Shown piece after piece: positions 25,444 to 34,141 of a stretch of DNA of 64,000 nt. The stretch is from Streptomyces changanensis (GTDB taxonomy: Bacteria; Actinomycetota; Actinomycetes; Streptomycetales; Streptomycetaceae), in contig NZ_CP102332.1 in the NCBI RefSeq assembly GCF_024600715.1, forward strand, positions 6,386,001 to 6,450,000. Direction: 5' to 3'. Numbering within the stretch: position 1 is the stretch's first letter; every line of letters begins with the position of its first letter. Under the pieces are notes generated by a model, which searched no databases, was not told where the DNA came from, and worked only from the letters and a program-made list of their open reading frames with translations. A program made the translations under genes and the position numbers.

Positions 25444-25674
25444 TCAGCCCGCCCGGCCCGTCCGCTCCTCCCGCTCGAGCGCGAAGTCCACGAGCGACCA
25501 GGGGGTCAGGGCGTCCTTCTTCACCAGGGCGACACCGTCGTCGCGCGCGGTGTCCGGCGCGTCCGTGGCGTTGGGGGAGTGCGGCGCGGACGGGGCGGCC
25601 TGGGCGGCGCTCGCGGCGCCGGTGGCGGCGAGCGCGCCCGCGGCCGCGGCCAGGGCGATGGTGCGGAGGTTCAT
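25444..25674 (-). CDS. Small secreted protein, 76 aa
   Basis: It starts MNLRTIALAAAAGALAATGAASAAQAAPSA, an ideal Sec signal peptide with cleavage near AQA-AP. The mature part is only about 48 residues: HSPNATDAPDTARDDGVALVKKDALTPWSLVDFALEREERTG. It has no cysteines or lipobox. AGAGG precedes the ATG at 25674. I do not recognise a family. It is divergent from the SPW-repeat gene, with which it may share a promoter region. Confidence 0.7.
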   Translation of the reverse strand: MNLRTIALAAAAGALAATGAASAAQAAPSAPHSPNATDAPDTARDDGVALVKKDALTPWSLVDFALEREERTGRAG

Positions 25675-25845
25675 GGCGTACCTCTTCCGTTCGGGTGGTC
25701 GGCAGCGACCGGTTCGCGGGTCGCGGTACCGCGCACGGCTGGGCGTGCGGTTGATCAACGACGGCACGCCGCGGAGGTGTCGTCGCCGTGGCCATCCCGG
25801 TGAACCGGTGGGCGTGGGGACGGTGAGGGGGTGGAAAAGTTCCAT

Positions 25846-25875
25846 TTGACCCGGATGGAGCAAGAGGGGTTATAT
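25846..25875 (+). promoter_or_regulatory. Probable promoter of the SPW-repeat gene
   Basis: TTGACC (25846-25851) and TTATAT (25870-25875), 18 bases apart, resemble a vegetative promoter. They lie in an A/T-rich stretch that also holds GGAA-AAG-TTCC. The start codon follows about 45 bases later. Confidence 0.6.
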
Positions 25876-25921
25876 GGTCGTAAAGGGCAGATAAAGGCTT
25901 CTCTAGGAGGCGGGCCCCGCA

Positions 25922-26377
25922 ATGACCACGCACCCGACCATCGAGCAACACCCCGACGTCGCAGAGATGCGCGCTCGGTTCGAGCGAGCCACCAGCACGC
26001 CGCGCGGCCAGGCCATCGAGGCGCTGGCGTTCCTCACCGGCGTCTACCTCGCGGCATCCCCGTGGATCGCGGGGTTCAGCGGGTTCACGACCCTCGCCGT
26101 GACCAACCTGATCCTCGGTGTCGCCTATGCGCTGTGCATGGGCGGCCTGGGCTCCGCCTATGAGCGGACCCACGCCATGGCCTGGTGCGCCGTGGCCATC
26201 GGTGCCTTCACGATCATCGCTCCGTGGCTGGTCGCAGGCAACGTCGACACCACGCGCACCATCTGGAACAACATCATCGTCGGTGTCGTGGCCCTGCTGC
26301 TGGGGGCCGCCATGGCCGCGACGGGCGAACGCCGCAGCGGCGGCTCGCGCGCCCGCCGCAACCGCCCCACGCCATGA
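25922..26377 (+). CDS. SPW-repeat membrane protein
   Basis: A 151-residue integral membrane protein with two SPW units, YLAASPWIAGFSGF and IIAPWLVAGN, each in a membrane hairpin. Four transmembrane segments can be drawn (ALAFLTGVYLAAS, AVTNLILGVAYALCMGG, AWCAVAIGAFTIIAPWLV, NIIVGVVALLLGAAMA). The ends are charged and cytoplasmic. The function is unknown; relatives are widespread in actinobacteria. AGGAGG (25905-25910) precedes the ATG, and a good promoter candidate lies upstream. Confidence 0.88.
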   Translation: MTTHPTIEQHPDVAEMRARFERATSTPRGQAIEALAFLTGVYLAASPWIAGFSGFTTLAVTNLILGVAYALCMGGLGSAYERTHAMAWCAVAIGAFTIIAPWLVAGNVDTTRTIWNNIIVGVVALLLGAAMAATGERRSGGSRARRNRPTP

Positions 26378-26459
26378 CCCGACCGACGCGCTCCCGGGCG
26401 GTCCGCGCACAGCACCGCCCGTGACGGGTCCGGCCGGAGAAGGGGCCGAAACAAGGGAA

Positions 26460-26495
26460 GGGCCCCGGGCCGCCTCGAAAGGCGGCCCGGGGCCC
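26460..26495. terminator. Perfect 16-bp hairpin between converging genes
   Basis: GGGCCCCGGGCCGCCT (26460-26475), a CGAA tetraloop, then its exact complement (26480-26495). It lies between the converging ends of the SPW gene and the rppA operon and probably ends transcription from both sides. No T-run. Confidence 0.85.
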
Positions 26496-26517
26496 GGGCC
26501 GTGCACGACCGCGCGGG

Positions 26518-27066
26518 TCACGGCGCCGACGTGCCGTACCCGTCGTGCCGCATGGGCGTCAGCTGCTCGATGTCGTACCGCGAGCGCAGCGCGGCGATCG
26601 CCGCGTGGTCCGGGGAGCCGCCCGCGTCGAGGATGTCGAGCAGCTCCTCGAAGTACCGCTCGTGGTCCGGGGGAGGGGACGCCTGGAAGAACATCTTCGC
26701 CGGCTGGTCCGTGCGGTTGGCGAAGGCGTGCGGGCACCCGGGCGGTACCACGATCACCGTGCCGGGCGTCGCCCGCACCGTCCGGCGACCGGTCGTGGAC
26801 TCCCAGTTCCGCCAGTCGTCGCGGGTGCGCACACGCGGCTCGAAGGCCAGCACGTCCAGCTCACCCTCCAGCACGTAGAACAGCTCCTCGCTGTTCGCGT
26901 GGACGTGGGCCCCGACGTCGAACCCCGGGGGCACGACGACCTCGAAGCTCGACGCCGCACGCGAGTGCTCACCGGTGACCTTGAACGTCACCTCGTGGGC
27001 GGGCGCCACCAGCGTCCGGCCGTGGCCGGTGGGCACCAGCAGCCCGTCGGGTGCGTGCGCGCTCAT
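26518..27066 (-). CDS. Cupin quinone-forming monooxygenase of the rppA operon (MomA-like)
   Basis: A 182-residue cupin-fold protein. The metal-binding motif 1 is GAHVHANSEELFYVLEGEL (His, His, Glu) and motif 2 is PPGCPHAFANRTD. In the homologous Streptomyces operon the cupin oxidises 1,3,6,8-tetrahydroxynaphthalene to the quinone flaviolin, so the same role is inferred here. The ATG at 27066 overlaps the P450 stop codon as ATGA, indicating translational coupling as the last gene of rppA-P450-cupin. A strong hairpin follows the gene. Confidence 0.88.
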   Translation of the reverse strand: MSAHAPDGLLVPTGHGRTLVAPAHEVTFKVTGEHSRAASSFEVVVPPGFDVGAHVHANSEELFYVLEGELDVLAFEPRVRTRDDWRNWESTTGRRTVRATPGTVIVVPPGCPHAFANRTDQPAKMFFQASPPPDHERYFEELLDILDAGGSPDHAAIAALRSRYDIEQLTPMRHDGYGTSAP

Positions 27067-28322
27067 CCCCACGCCACCGGCATCGACTCGGGCCCCCGGA
27101 TCAGCGCCCCGCGCCGGAAGCGGACCTCCCCGGCGGGCACGGCGAGCCGCAGCCCCGGGAACCGGTCGGCGAGCGCGTCCACGAGCAGTTCCGACTCCAG
27201 CCGGGCCAGCATGGCGCCCACGCAGAAGTGCGGTCCGTGCCCGAAGGCCACGTGCGGGTTCGGCGCCCGGTCGAAGTCCAGCCGCTCCGGGTCGGGGAAC
27301 ACGTCCGGGTCCCGGTTGGCCGCCAGGTACGACACGTACACCGCCTCGCCCGCCCGGATCCGCGCCCCGGCGACCGTCACGTCCTCCAGGGCGATCCGCG
27401 ACAGCCCGACCGCGCTGCGGTGCGGGATGTAGCGCAGCAGCTCCTCGATCGCCCGGCCCCGGCCCGCCGGATCGGCGCGCAGCCGGTCCATCAGGTCCGG
27501 ACGGGTGAGCAGGATGAAGAGCATGTTGCCGGTGTTGTTCGTGACCGCTTCACCGCCGATCTGGATCAGCAGCGACAGGCCCACCGACTCCGACTCGGTG
27601 ATCTCACCGGCCTCGACCGCCGCCGACAGCAGCCCGATGACGTCCTCGCCGCCCGTACCGCGGCGCCGCCGCATCGTCTCGGCGAAGTAGCCGCACATCT
27701 CCTCCTTGGCGCGCTGGCTGCGCTCCGCGCCCTGCGCCGAGGAGAGGATGAGGTTGGTCCACTCGTGCATGCGCGGCCGGTCCTCGGCCGGCACGCCCAT
27801 CAGCTCGCAGACCACGGCCAGCGGGAACGGCCCGAGGAGCCGCTCGGTGAAGTCGGCCGGGGGCCCGTCCCGCAGCACACCCTCGACCAGCTCGTCGAGC
27901 ATCTCCCGCGCCCGGTCGCGCAGCCGCTCGACACCGCGGGTGGTGAACGCGGGCGCCACCGAGCGGCGCAGCCGCGTGTGGTCCGGCGGGTCCTCGAACC
28001 CGACCGCCCCGTCCACCGGGATGAAGTGCGGCGCCAGCCGGGTGACATCGCTGTCCACGACGAGCTTCCGGCTGAAGCGGGGGTCGTTCGTCACCGCGCG
28101 GACGTCGTCGTACCGCGTCACCAGCCACGCCCAGCCGGATCCGTTCGGCAGCTTGACGCGGGTGACCGGGCCCTCCTCCATCAGCCCGGCCAGCACGGGG
28201 TCGAAGTCCACCCCGGACAGGTCGAGCGCCGGCCAGTGCCGTACGGGAGGCAGCTCGGGGTCGGCGCCCACCGCGTCCGCGCCGGCCTCCGGTACGGACG
28301 TCGTCGTGGTCTCATCCAGCAC
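27063..28322 (-). CDS. Cytochrome P450 of the CYP158A/P-450mel type
   Basis: A 419-residue soluble P450. The haem-binding loop is FGHGPHFCVGAML, the EXXR helix is ELLR in IEELLRYIPHRSAVGLSR, and the I-helix reads IQIGGEAVTNNTGN, as in CYP158A enzymes that couple flaviolin into dimers and trimers, a step to dark UV-absorbing pigments. The GTG at 28322 overlaps the end of rppA by 11 bases and has GAGGAG about nine bases upstream, inside rppA. A frame extended to 28505 is antisense shadow of rppA. It needs ferredoxin and reductase supplied elsewhere. Confidence 0.93.
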   Translation of the reverse strand: MLDETTTTSVPEAGADAVGADPELPPVRHWPALDLSGVDFDPVLAGLMEEGPVTRVKLPNGSGWAWLVTRYDDVRAVTNDPRFSRKLVVDSDVTRLAPHFIPVDGAVGFEDPPDHTRLRRSVAPAFTTRGVERLRDRAREMLDELVEGVLRDGPPADFTERLLGPFPLAVVCELMGVPAEDRPRMHEWTNLILSSAQGAERSQRAKEEMCGYFAETMRRRRGTGGEDVIGLLSAAVEAGEITESESVGLSLLIQIGGEAVTNNTGNMLFILLTRPDLMDRLRADPAGRGRAIEELLRYIPHRSAVGLSRIALEDVTVAGARIRAGEAVYVSYLAANRDPDVFPDPERLDFDRAPNPHVAFGHGPHFCVGAMLARLESELLVDALADRFPGLRLAVPAGEVRFRRGALIRGPESMPVAWG

Positions 28323-29484
28323 GGTCGGGCTCCTCGGTGTCCGTGTACGCGTCGATGAAGGCGTTCGGCGCCACGGCGGCCGCGGAGGCGGCTCCCACCC
28401 TCGACCGGGCGCCGACGGCGGCGGCCGGCGAGGAGCCGGACGTCGTCCAGCGGCCGAGCGACATCTCCGCGGTGATGCCGGGCCCGAAGCCCGCCAGCAG
28501 GCCACGTGCCGACTCGGGGGTGCCGCCCTCGTCGAAGAGCCGCCGCAGCGCGTCCAGGACGACGGCGCTGGCGATGTTGCCGTACTCGGTGAGCGTGGCC
28601 CGGCTGAAGCGGAACGCCTCCGGGTCCACCCCCAGGAACTTGCTGAGGTCGTCCAGGATCCGCGGACCGCCGGCGTGGATGATGTAGAAGTCCAGGTCGG
28701 AAGCGTCCCACCCGTGCTGACCCGCCAGCTGCTTCAGCGCCGGCGCCAGCGGCTCCATCGTGCCCGGCACCCGCTTGTCCAGCTTGAAGTGGAAGCCGGT
28801 GTCCCGGACGTCGTAGGCGATCCAGTCGACCGTCTCGGGCACCAGGTACGAGCCGTTGCGCTCCAGCTCGACACCCGTGCCGCCCTTGCCGCGCATCACG
28901 GCGGCGGCGAGCCCGTCGCCGAACAGTCCGTTCGACAGCAGGTTGCCGACACCCAGGTCGGTCGGCTGGTAGCAGAGCGAGCAGAACTCGCACGCCACGA
29001 TCAGCGCGTTCTTGTCCGGGTAGGCCGTGCAGAAGTCGTGCGCCCGGTTGATGGCCGCACCGCCCGCCGCGCAGCCCAGCTGCGCGATGGGCACCTGACG
29101 GGTGTCACTGCGGAAGTCCATGGTGTTGATCAGCCACGCCGTGAGCGAGGGCATCATGAAGCCCGTGCACGACACGTAGATGATCACGTCGATGTCCGCG
29201 GCGCGCAGCTCCGCGTCCTCCAGTGCACGCCGTATCACGGCGGGCACCCGCGCCTTGGCCTCGGCCTCGTAGACCGAGTTACGGTGTTCGAAGCCCGGGT
29301 GCTTCAGCGTCTCCTCGATCGGGCGGAGGATGTGCCGCTTGCGGACCCCGGTGTTCTCCATCAACCGCAGCGCCAGCGGGAGCTGGGGGTGGTCCGCATG
29401 GATGGTCCGCGCCAGTTCGAGCGTCTCCTCCATGGTGATCACATGCTCGGGGACGGACACCGCGGGTCTGCACAACGTGGCCAT
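28312..29484 (-). CDS. rppA: 1,3,6,8-tetrahydroxynaphthalene synthase, type III polyketide synthase
   Basis: A 390-residue chalcone-synthase-fold enzyme that condenses five malonyl-CoA into THN. The catalytic triad matches RppA numbering exactly: Cys138 in AQLGCAAGG, His270 in YIIHAGGP, Asn303 in TEYGNIAS. Tyr224 (WIAYDV), needed for malonyl-primer choice, is also present. THN oxidises to flaviolin and is polymerised by the P450, giving HPQ-melanin-like pigment. The ATG at 29484 has GAAAGGG upstream and is the first gene of the operon. The C-terminus is extended by an Ala/Ser-rich tail. Confidence 0.97.
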   Translation of the reverse strand: MATLCRPAVSVPEHVITMEETLELARTIHADHPQLPLALRLMENTGVRKRHILRPIEETLKHPGFEHRNSVYEAEAKARVPAVIRRALEDAELRAADIDVIIYVSCTGFMMPSLTAWLINTMDFRSDTRQVPIAQLGCAAGGAAINRAHDFCTAYPDKNALIVACEFCSLCYQPTDLGVGNLLSNGLFGDGLAAAVMRGKGGTGVELERNGSYLVPETVDWIAYDVRDTGFHFKLDKRVPGTMEPLAPALKQLAGQHGWDASDLDFYIIHAGGPRILDDLSKFLGVDPEAFRFSRATLTEYGNIASAVVLDALRRLFDEGGTPESARGLLAGFGPGITAEMSLGRWTTSGSSPAAAVGARSRVGAASAAAVAPNAFIDAYTDTEEPDRAG

Positions 29485-29796
29485 GATGTCGAGCCCTTTC
29501 GTCGCGTGTTGCTCGCGTTCACTCAAAGGATGTGGGAGGTGCGACGACGGCGCGCGTCGAGGCAACTCCGCGCCGTCACCGCTAACCACCCCGCGGACCC
29601 CCGGTACACAGGCGGGACTGGGGCGACGCGCCCACGGGCCGCCCCGGGACGTCACCCGTCCGGCTGCCACCCGCCCGCGGTCCGAGCCCCCTCCGGCGCC
29701 CCTCCGGAGGCGCTCCGCACCCGCCGCCGACACCCCCGCCGCGGGACGGATCGGCGCGCGGATGCGGAGCCGGCCCCGCCGTCGGACGATGGACCA
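29485..29796. other. Divergent promoter region of rppA and the epsilon-like gene
   Basis: About 310 bases between divergent starts. It should contain both promoters, but I could not pick a consensus pair with confidence. Confidence 0.5.
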
Positions 29797-30018
29797 ATGC
29801 CCCACCACCTGCGAATAGTTCACGGTTCACCGACGAGCGCGGAACTCGCCGCCATCACCGCCGTACTGGGCGCCCTCGTCTACGGCACCACCGAGCAGAC
29901 GTCCGGGCACCCCCACCGCCGGGCGTACCGCGCCGAGTGGGACCGGTACTGGAACCCGCACCCCGCGCCCCACTCGTGGTGCACCCGCGGCCCCCGGCTC
30001 CCCTTCCACCGGCACTAG
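29797..30018 (+). CDS. Small acyl-CoA carboxylase epsilon-subunit-like protein, 73 aa
   Basis: Residues 5-30 read LRIVHGSPTSAELAAITAVLGALVYG, matching the helix-strand start of actinobacterial acyl-CoA carboxylase epsilon subunits, and the tail has the usual WDR...PHSWCTRGP end. These tiny subunits stabilise the alpha-beta carboxylase that makes malonyl- or methylmalonyl-CoA. No carboxylase alpha or beta gene is nearby, so this copy is orphan. It is divergent from rppA, which consumes malonyl-CoA; a functional link is only an inference. The ribosome binding site is weak. Confidence 0.65.
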   Translation: MPHHLRIVHGSPTSAELAAITAVLGALVYGTTEQTSGHPHRRAYRAEWDRYWNPHPAPHSWCTRGPRLPFHRH

Positions 30019-30038
30019 GGCGTCCCGGGGCGGGACGG

Positions 30039-30941
30039 TCAGCCCCCGGCCCGCCCCGCCGGACCGCCTCCGCCGTCTCCGCCGTCGCGTACGTCGCGTA
30101 CGTCGCGTACGCCGTGCTCGGCGAGCCGGCCCACGACGAGTCCCCGCGCCCGGCAGTCGGCCACGACGCCCGGCAGGGCGTCCAGGGCCGCCCGCCACGA
30201 GCCGGGCGCGCACATCGCGTCCGAGTCGTGCAGCAGGACCGTCGCCCCGCCCCGCAGTCCGCGCGCCACCTCGGCGCGCACCCCGTCCGGGGTGGCGGTG
30301 GCCGTCCAGTCGCGGCCCCACGCCGACCACAGCACCGTGCGCAGCCCCGCCGCCCGCGCCGCCGCCCGCCGGCCACCGGTCAGCACGCCGTACGGGGGCC
30401 GGTACCAGAGGGGCCGGCGCCCGGCCACGTCCGCGACCAGCTCCGCCGCCCCGGCCACGTCGCGCACATCGCGCAGCGGCCTGGGCGTCCACGGCCGGTC
30501 GTGCCGCCATCCGTGCACGGCCAACTCGTGCCCCTCCGCCACGATCGCCCGCCCGAGGCCCGGCGCCCGTGCCAACCGCTCGCCCAGCACGAAGAACGTC
30601 GCCCGCACCGACAACCGGTCCAGCGCCCGCAGGAACAGCGGCGTCGTGACCGGGTCGGGCCCGTCGTCGAACGTCAGCGCGACACGGCCGGGATCACCCT
30701 GCCCGTCCAGCGCCGGCCACAGCCTCCGGCGCACCCCCGGCAGCCACGCCGCCGCCGGCACCACGTGCCAGGCGACCAGGCCCGCCGCCGCCACGGCCCC
30801 CACCGCTCCCGCCTGCCATACGGCTCCCATGGCCCCCACCGTCCCCGGGTGCCGTACGACCCCCACCGTTCCCGCGTGACGTACGACGTCCACAGGACCC
30901 TCCGCTCCCGCGTGACCCACCGCCACCACCGCCGTCACCAC
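30039..30941 (-). CDS. Membrane-anchored polysaccharide deacetylase (NodB/CE4)
   Basis: About 300 residues. The catalytic domain has all CE4 motifs: TFDDGPD, VHGWRHD, RPPYG, and LLHDSD, so a metal-dependent glycan de-N-acetylase is expected outside the membrane. A hydrophobic N-terminal anchor (AGAVGAVAAAGLVAWHVV) precedes it. The GTG at 30941 overlaps the transporter stop codon, and coupling supports it; a shorter start near the anchor (MGAVWQAG) is possible, since the intervening residues are low-complexity. The C-terminus ends in VRDVRD repeats. It is third in the SDR-transporter-deacetylase operon. Confidence 0.85.
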   Translation of the reverse strand: MVTAVVAVGHAGAEGPVDVVRHAGTVGVVRHPGTVGAMGAVWQAGAVGAVAAAGLVAWHVVPAAAWLPGVRRRLWPALDGQGDPGRVALTFDDGPDPVTTPLFLRALDRLSVRATFFVLGERLARAPGLGRAIVAEGHELAVHGWRHDRPWTPRPLRDVRDVAGAAELVADVAGRRPLWYRPPYGVLTGGRRAAARAAGLRTVLWSAWGRDWTATATPDGVRAEVARGLRGGATVLLHDSDAMCAPGSWRAALDALPGVVADCRARGLVVGRLAEHGVRDVRDVRDGGDGGGGPAGRAGG

Positions 30942-31804
30942 GACCCTTTCCCGTCCTCGCCGCCCGTCACCAGCGGCGACCGCGCCAACTCCACGCACGC
31001 CACCACCAGGACGATGACCGCGACCGCCTCGAAGACGCCGCGTACGCCCACGGTGACCCGCTCCTCGAACAGCACGACCCCGAGCACCACACTCAGCAGC
31101 GCGTCGCCCATCGTCAGCGCAGGCTGCGACGCCACGAGCGTCCCCGCCCGGAACGTCACCTGCAGCAGCAGGAAGCTCGTCAGACCGACCGCGACGGCCA
31201 CGTACAGCTGCCACGCCCCGAACAGCAGGCCCATCCCGTCCTGCACCCGCCCCAGCGCGTCCTTCAGCAGCGCCGCCGTGACGGAGAACCCCATCGCCGT
31301 GGCCGTGCCCAGTACCGCGGCCCGGGGCGCGGACGGCAGCCGCAGCGCCACCACCACCAGCGCCACCATGGCCGCGCCGATCGCCACCCCGGCCCACAGC
31401 CAGTCCGCCGCCGGCACCGTGGACCGCCCACCCGTCGGCTCGGCCAGCGCCAGGAACGCGGCGAGCCCGGCGGCCATCGCCCCGAACGCCCACCACGTGC
31501 GCCGGTCCGGGCTGCGCCGGAACACCACCCCGCCCAGCACCAGCGTGAACAGCAGCTCCGTGCTCATCACCGGCTGCACCACCGCGAGCGGCCCCGTCGC
31601 CAGCGCCAGCGCCTGGAAGACGCCCGACACGCCCAGCACCACGGATCCCAGCACCCACGCCCGCCGCCGCAGCAGCCCGGGCCACCACCCGCGCACGGCC
31701 GTGCCCACCGGACCGGCGTCGGCCGCCGCGCGCCGCTGGAGCACCGAGGCCGCGGCGTTGCCCACCGCCGCGAGCAGGGCCAGACAGATCGACAGGGCCA
31801 GCAT
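30935..31804 (-). CDS. DMT-superfamily (EamA-like) membrane transporter
   Basis: A 289-residue protein with nine or ten hydrophobic segments and the two-fold EamA layout. It opens MLALSICLALLAAVGNAAASVLQRRAA, then has PVMSTELLFTLVLGGVVFRR in the first half and SQPALTMGDALLSVVLGVVLFEERVTVG in the second. Substrates of such permeases range over metabolites and lipids and cannot be predicted. It starts nine bases after the SDR gene and overlaps the deacetylase start. Confidence 0.87.
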   Translation of the reverse strand: MLALSICLALLAAVGNAAASVLQRRAAADAGPVGTAVRGWWPGLLRRRAWVLGSVVLGVSGVFQALALATGPLAVVQPVMSTELLFTLVLGGVVFRRSPDRRTWWAFGAMAAGLAAFLALAEPTGGRSTVPAADWLWAGVAIGAAMVALVVVALRLPSAPRAAVLGTATAMGFSVTAALLKDALGRVQDGMGLLFGAWQLYVAVAVGLTSFLLLQVTFRAGTLVASQPALTMGDALLSVVLGVVLFEERVTVGVRGVFEAVAVIVLVVACVELARSPLVTGGEDGKGSW

Positions 31805-31813
31805 CGCGGCGGC

Positions 31814-32581
31814 TCAGCCGAACCGCTTGGCCATGGCCCGGAAGAAGCCCGGCGCGGCCCCCCGGACACGCGCCGGCACCGTCAGCCACCGCGGTGCGAA
31901 CACCTCGTCCCGCCCCCGGACCACCGCCCCCCACAGCAGCTCGGCCAGCCGCCCGACGGGCACCGGACGCGGCCGCGTGCGGTGGTACGGGACGCCCCGG
32001 CGCGCGAAGAACGGCGTGTCGACGGCTCCCGGCATCACCGACGTGACCCCCACGCGCGTACCGGCCAGCTCGTAGCGCAGGCTCTCCGCGAACGCCAGCA
32101 GCCCACCCTTGGTCGCCGCGTAGACCGCCTCGTTCGCCACCCCCGCGCACCCCGCCATCGAACTGACGAGGACCACCCGCCCCACCCCGCGCTCCACCAT
32201 CCCCGGCAGCAGGAGCCGCACCAACTGCAGCACGCCCGTCAGGTTGACCGCCACCAGCCGCTCGACGGTCTCGGGCGGGGTCCGCGTGAACGGGCCCGCC
32301 CAGCCGATCCCCGCGGACGCGACGAGCACGTCGACCCGCCCCGCCACCTCCAGCGCCCGCGCCGCCAGTCGCTCCACACCGGCGAGCCCGTCCAGGTCCT
32401 CGCCCGGGAGCGCCACGCCACCGGTACGGCGCGCCACCTCGCCGAGGCGGGTCTCGTCCCGCCCGGCGAGCAGCAGCCGCCAGCGCCGGCCGGCGTCCCG
32501 GGCGAACCGCTCGGCCACCGCCTCACCGATCCCCGACGACGCACCCGTGATGAGCACGACCGGCCGTTTCGTCTCCGCCAT
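31814..32581 (-). CDS. Short-chain dehydrogenase/reductase
   Basis: A 255-residue classical SDR. Cofactor motif TGASSGIG (12-19), SAGIG in place of NAG, the catalytic Ser in VLVSSMAG, and YAATK (Tyr and Lys of YxxxK). The C-terminal stretch PARVRGAAPGFFRAMAKRFG resembles SDRs acting on lipids or fatty acyl groups. Arg at the end of beta 2 (AGRDETRL) suggests NADPH. It is the first gene of a three-gene operon with the transporter and deacetylase, and divergent from the glycosyltransferase. Confidence 0.9.
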   Translation of the reverse strand: MAETKRPVVLITGASSGIGEAVAERFARDAGRRWRLLLAGRDETRLGEVARRTGGVALPGEDLDGLAGVERLAARALEVAGRVDVLVASAGIGWAGPFTRTPPETVERLVAVNLTGVLQLVRLLLPGMVERGVGRVVLVSSMAGCAGVANEAVYAATKGGLLAFAESLRYELAGTRVGVTSVMPGAVDTPFFARRGVPYHRTRPRPVPVGRLAELLWGAVVRGRDEVFAPRWLTVPARVRGAAPGFFRAMAKRFG

Positions 32582-32769
32582 GCCAGACCTCCGGACTCGT
32601 GCGGCTGCGGCTCAGCTCCCCCAGCCTCCCGGTATGTGCCCGGGCCACCTCCCCGCGACGGTCGGGCGGGCCCGCGAACCACCCGAACAGGCCCGCCGGG
32701 ACCGCCGCGGCCGCCCGCCGGCCCTACCATGCAGGGGAGTACGGACCCCTTCCACCGGAAGGCGACCCC

Positions 32770-34062
32770 ATGACACGGCGCTGTCTCGTGCTGAGCGCGA
32801 GCATGGGCGCGGGTCACGACACCGTCGCCGCCGAACTGGCCCGCCGGCTGCGCGCCCGGGGCCACGACGTGCACCTCCACGACGTGCTGGCCCTCCTGCC
32901 CCCCGGCACCGGACCCGCCCTGCGCGGCTTCTACCGGACGGCGGTCCGCCGTGCGCCCGTCCTGTACACGGCGATCTACCGGGTCTTCCTGGCCGCGCCC
33001 CCGCCCCGCCCGGACGGCGCCCGGGCCGTCCCGCACGCCGACACCTCACCCCTCGCCGTGTCGGCCGAGCGGCCCCTCGCCACGCTCGTCGAACGCCTGC
33101 GGCCCGACGTCGTGGTCTCCACCTTCCACCTCGCCGCCCAGATCACCGGCCGGATGCGCGAACGGGGCGCGCTGCGGATACCCAGCGCCGTGTACGTCAC
33201 GGACTTCGCCGTCCACCGCGGCTGGCTCCACCCGGGCAACGACCTGTACCTGTGCGTCAGCGACGGGGCCGCGGCGGCGGCCCGTACCGGCGCGGGGCGC
33301 CGCACCCTCGCCCCGGGGCCCGTCGTCCCGCCCGCCTTCCACCCGGCCGGGCAGCCCTTCGACGCGGGCGTCACGGCGGCCCCGGCCGATCCGGCCGGCC
33401 CGCTCCACCCCGGCACCCCGGCCCCGGCGGCCAGCCCGACGGACCCGGGCGGCCCGTCGCACCCGCGCGGCCCCTCCCGGCCGGCCGGTGCGGCGGACCC
33501 GGGCGACGGCGGTGCCCCGGGGCGGCCGACCGGCCCGCCCGACCCGGACCGTCCCACGGTCCTGCTGTCGGCCGGCGCCTGGGGCGTGGGTTCGGCCCTG
33601 CCGCGCACCGCCGGTGCCCTCGTCCGCCACGGTCTGCGCCCGGTCGTCCTGTGCGGCCGCGACGAGCGGCTGCGCCGCCGTACCGCGCGCGTACCGGGCG
33701 CCGTGGCGCTCGGCTGGACGGACGACCTGCCCGGCCTCATGGCCTCGGCCCGCCTCCTCGTCGACAACGCCGCCGGGCAGACCGCCGTCCAGGCCCTCGC
33801 CGCCGGGCTGCCGGTCGTCGGTTACCGCCCCATCCCCGGCCATGGCGCCGACGGGGTGCGGCACATGGCGGCGGAGGGGATCACCACCGCCGCGGCCGAC
33901 CTGCCCGCGCTGCTCGCCGCCGCCGACCTCCTCGTCCCCGACGGCCCCGCCCGCGACCGGCAGACGGCCCTCGGCCGCGCCCTCTTCCGCGAGGACGCGG
34001 CCGCCCTCGTCGCCGCCCTCGCCACCCCCACGGCCCACGACCGCGCCGACGGCGGGGTCTGA
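32770..34062 (+). CDS. GT28/MGDG-synthase-like glycosyltransferase
   Basis: A 430-residue GT-B enzyme. The N-terminal domain begins CLVLSASMGAGHDTVAAELARRL, the MGDG-synthase-type acceptor domain, with AVYVTDFAVHRGWLHPGNDLYLCVS. The C-terminal MurG-like domain has VLLSAGAWGVGSALPRTA, ALGWTDDLPGLMASARLLVDNAAGQTAVQALAAGLPVVGYRP. The acceptor is probably a lipid such as diacylglycerol. A ~55-residue Pro/Gly/Ala insert (about 200-258) separates the domains. The ATG at 32770 has GGAAGG upstream. The neighbouring SDR and deacetylase suggest envelope glycolipid metabolism. Confidence 0.88.
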   Translation: MTRRCLVLSASMGAGHDTVAAELARRLRARGHDVHLHDVLALLPPGTGPALRGFYRTAVRRAPVLYTAIYRVFLAAPPPRPDGARAVPHADTSPLAVSAERPLATLVERLRPDVVVSTFHLAAQITGRMRERGALRIPSAVYVTDFAVHRGWLHPGNDLYLCVSDGAAAAARTGAGRRTLAPGPVVPPAFHPAGQPFDAGVTAAPADPAGPLHPGTPAPAASPTDPGGPSHPRGPSRPAGAADPGDGGAPGRPTGPPDPDRPTVLLSAGAWGVGSALPRTAGALVRHGLRPVVLCGRDERLRRRTARVPGAVALGWTDDLPGLMASARLLVDNAAGQTAVQALAAGLPVVGYRPIPGHGADGVRHMAAEGITTAAADLPALLAAADLLVPDGPARDRQTALGRALFREDAAALVAALATPTAHDRADGGV

Positions 34063-34141
34063 GCCAGGATTCGCCCAAGCCCGTCCCAACGAACCGCCAA
34101 GCTCGAACAGGCCATCGTCCCCCGGACGTACGGTGCCGGGC

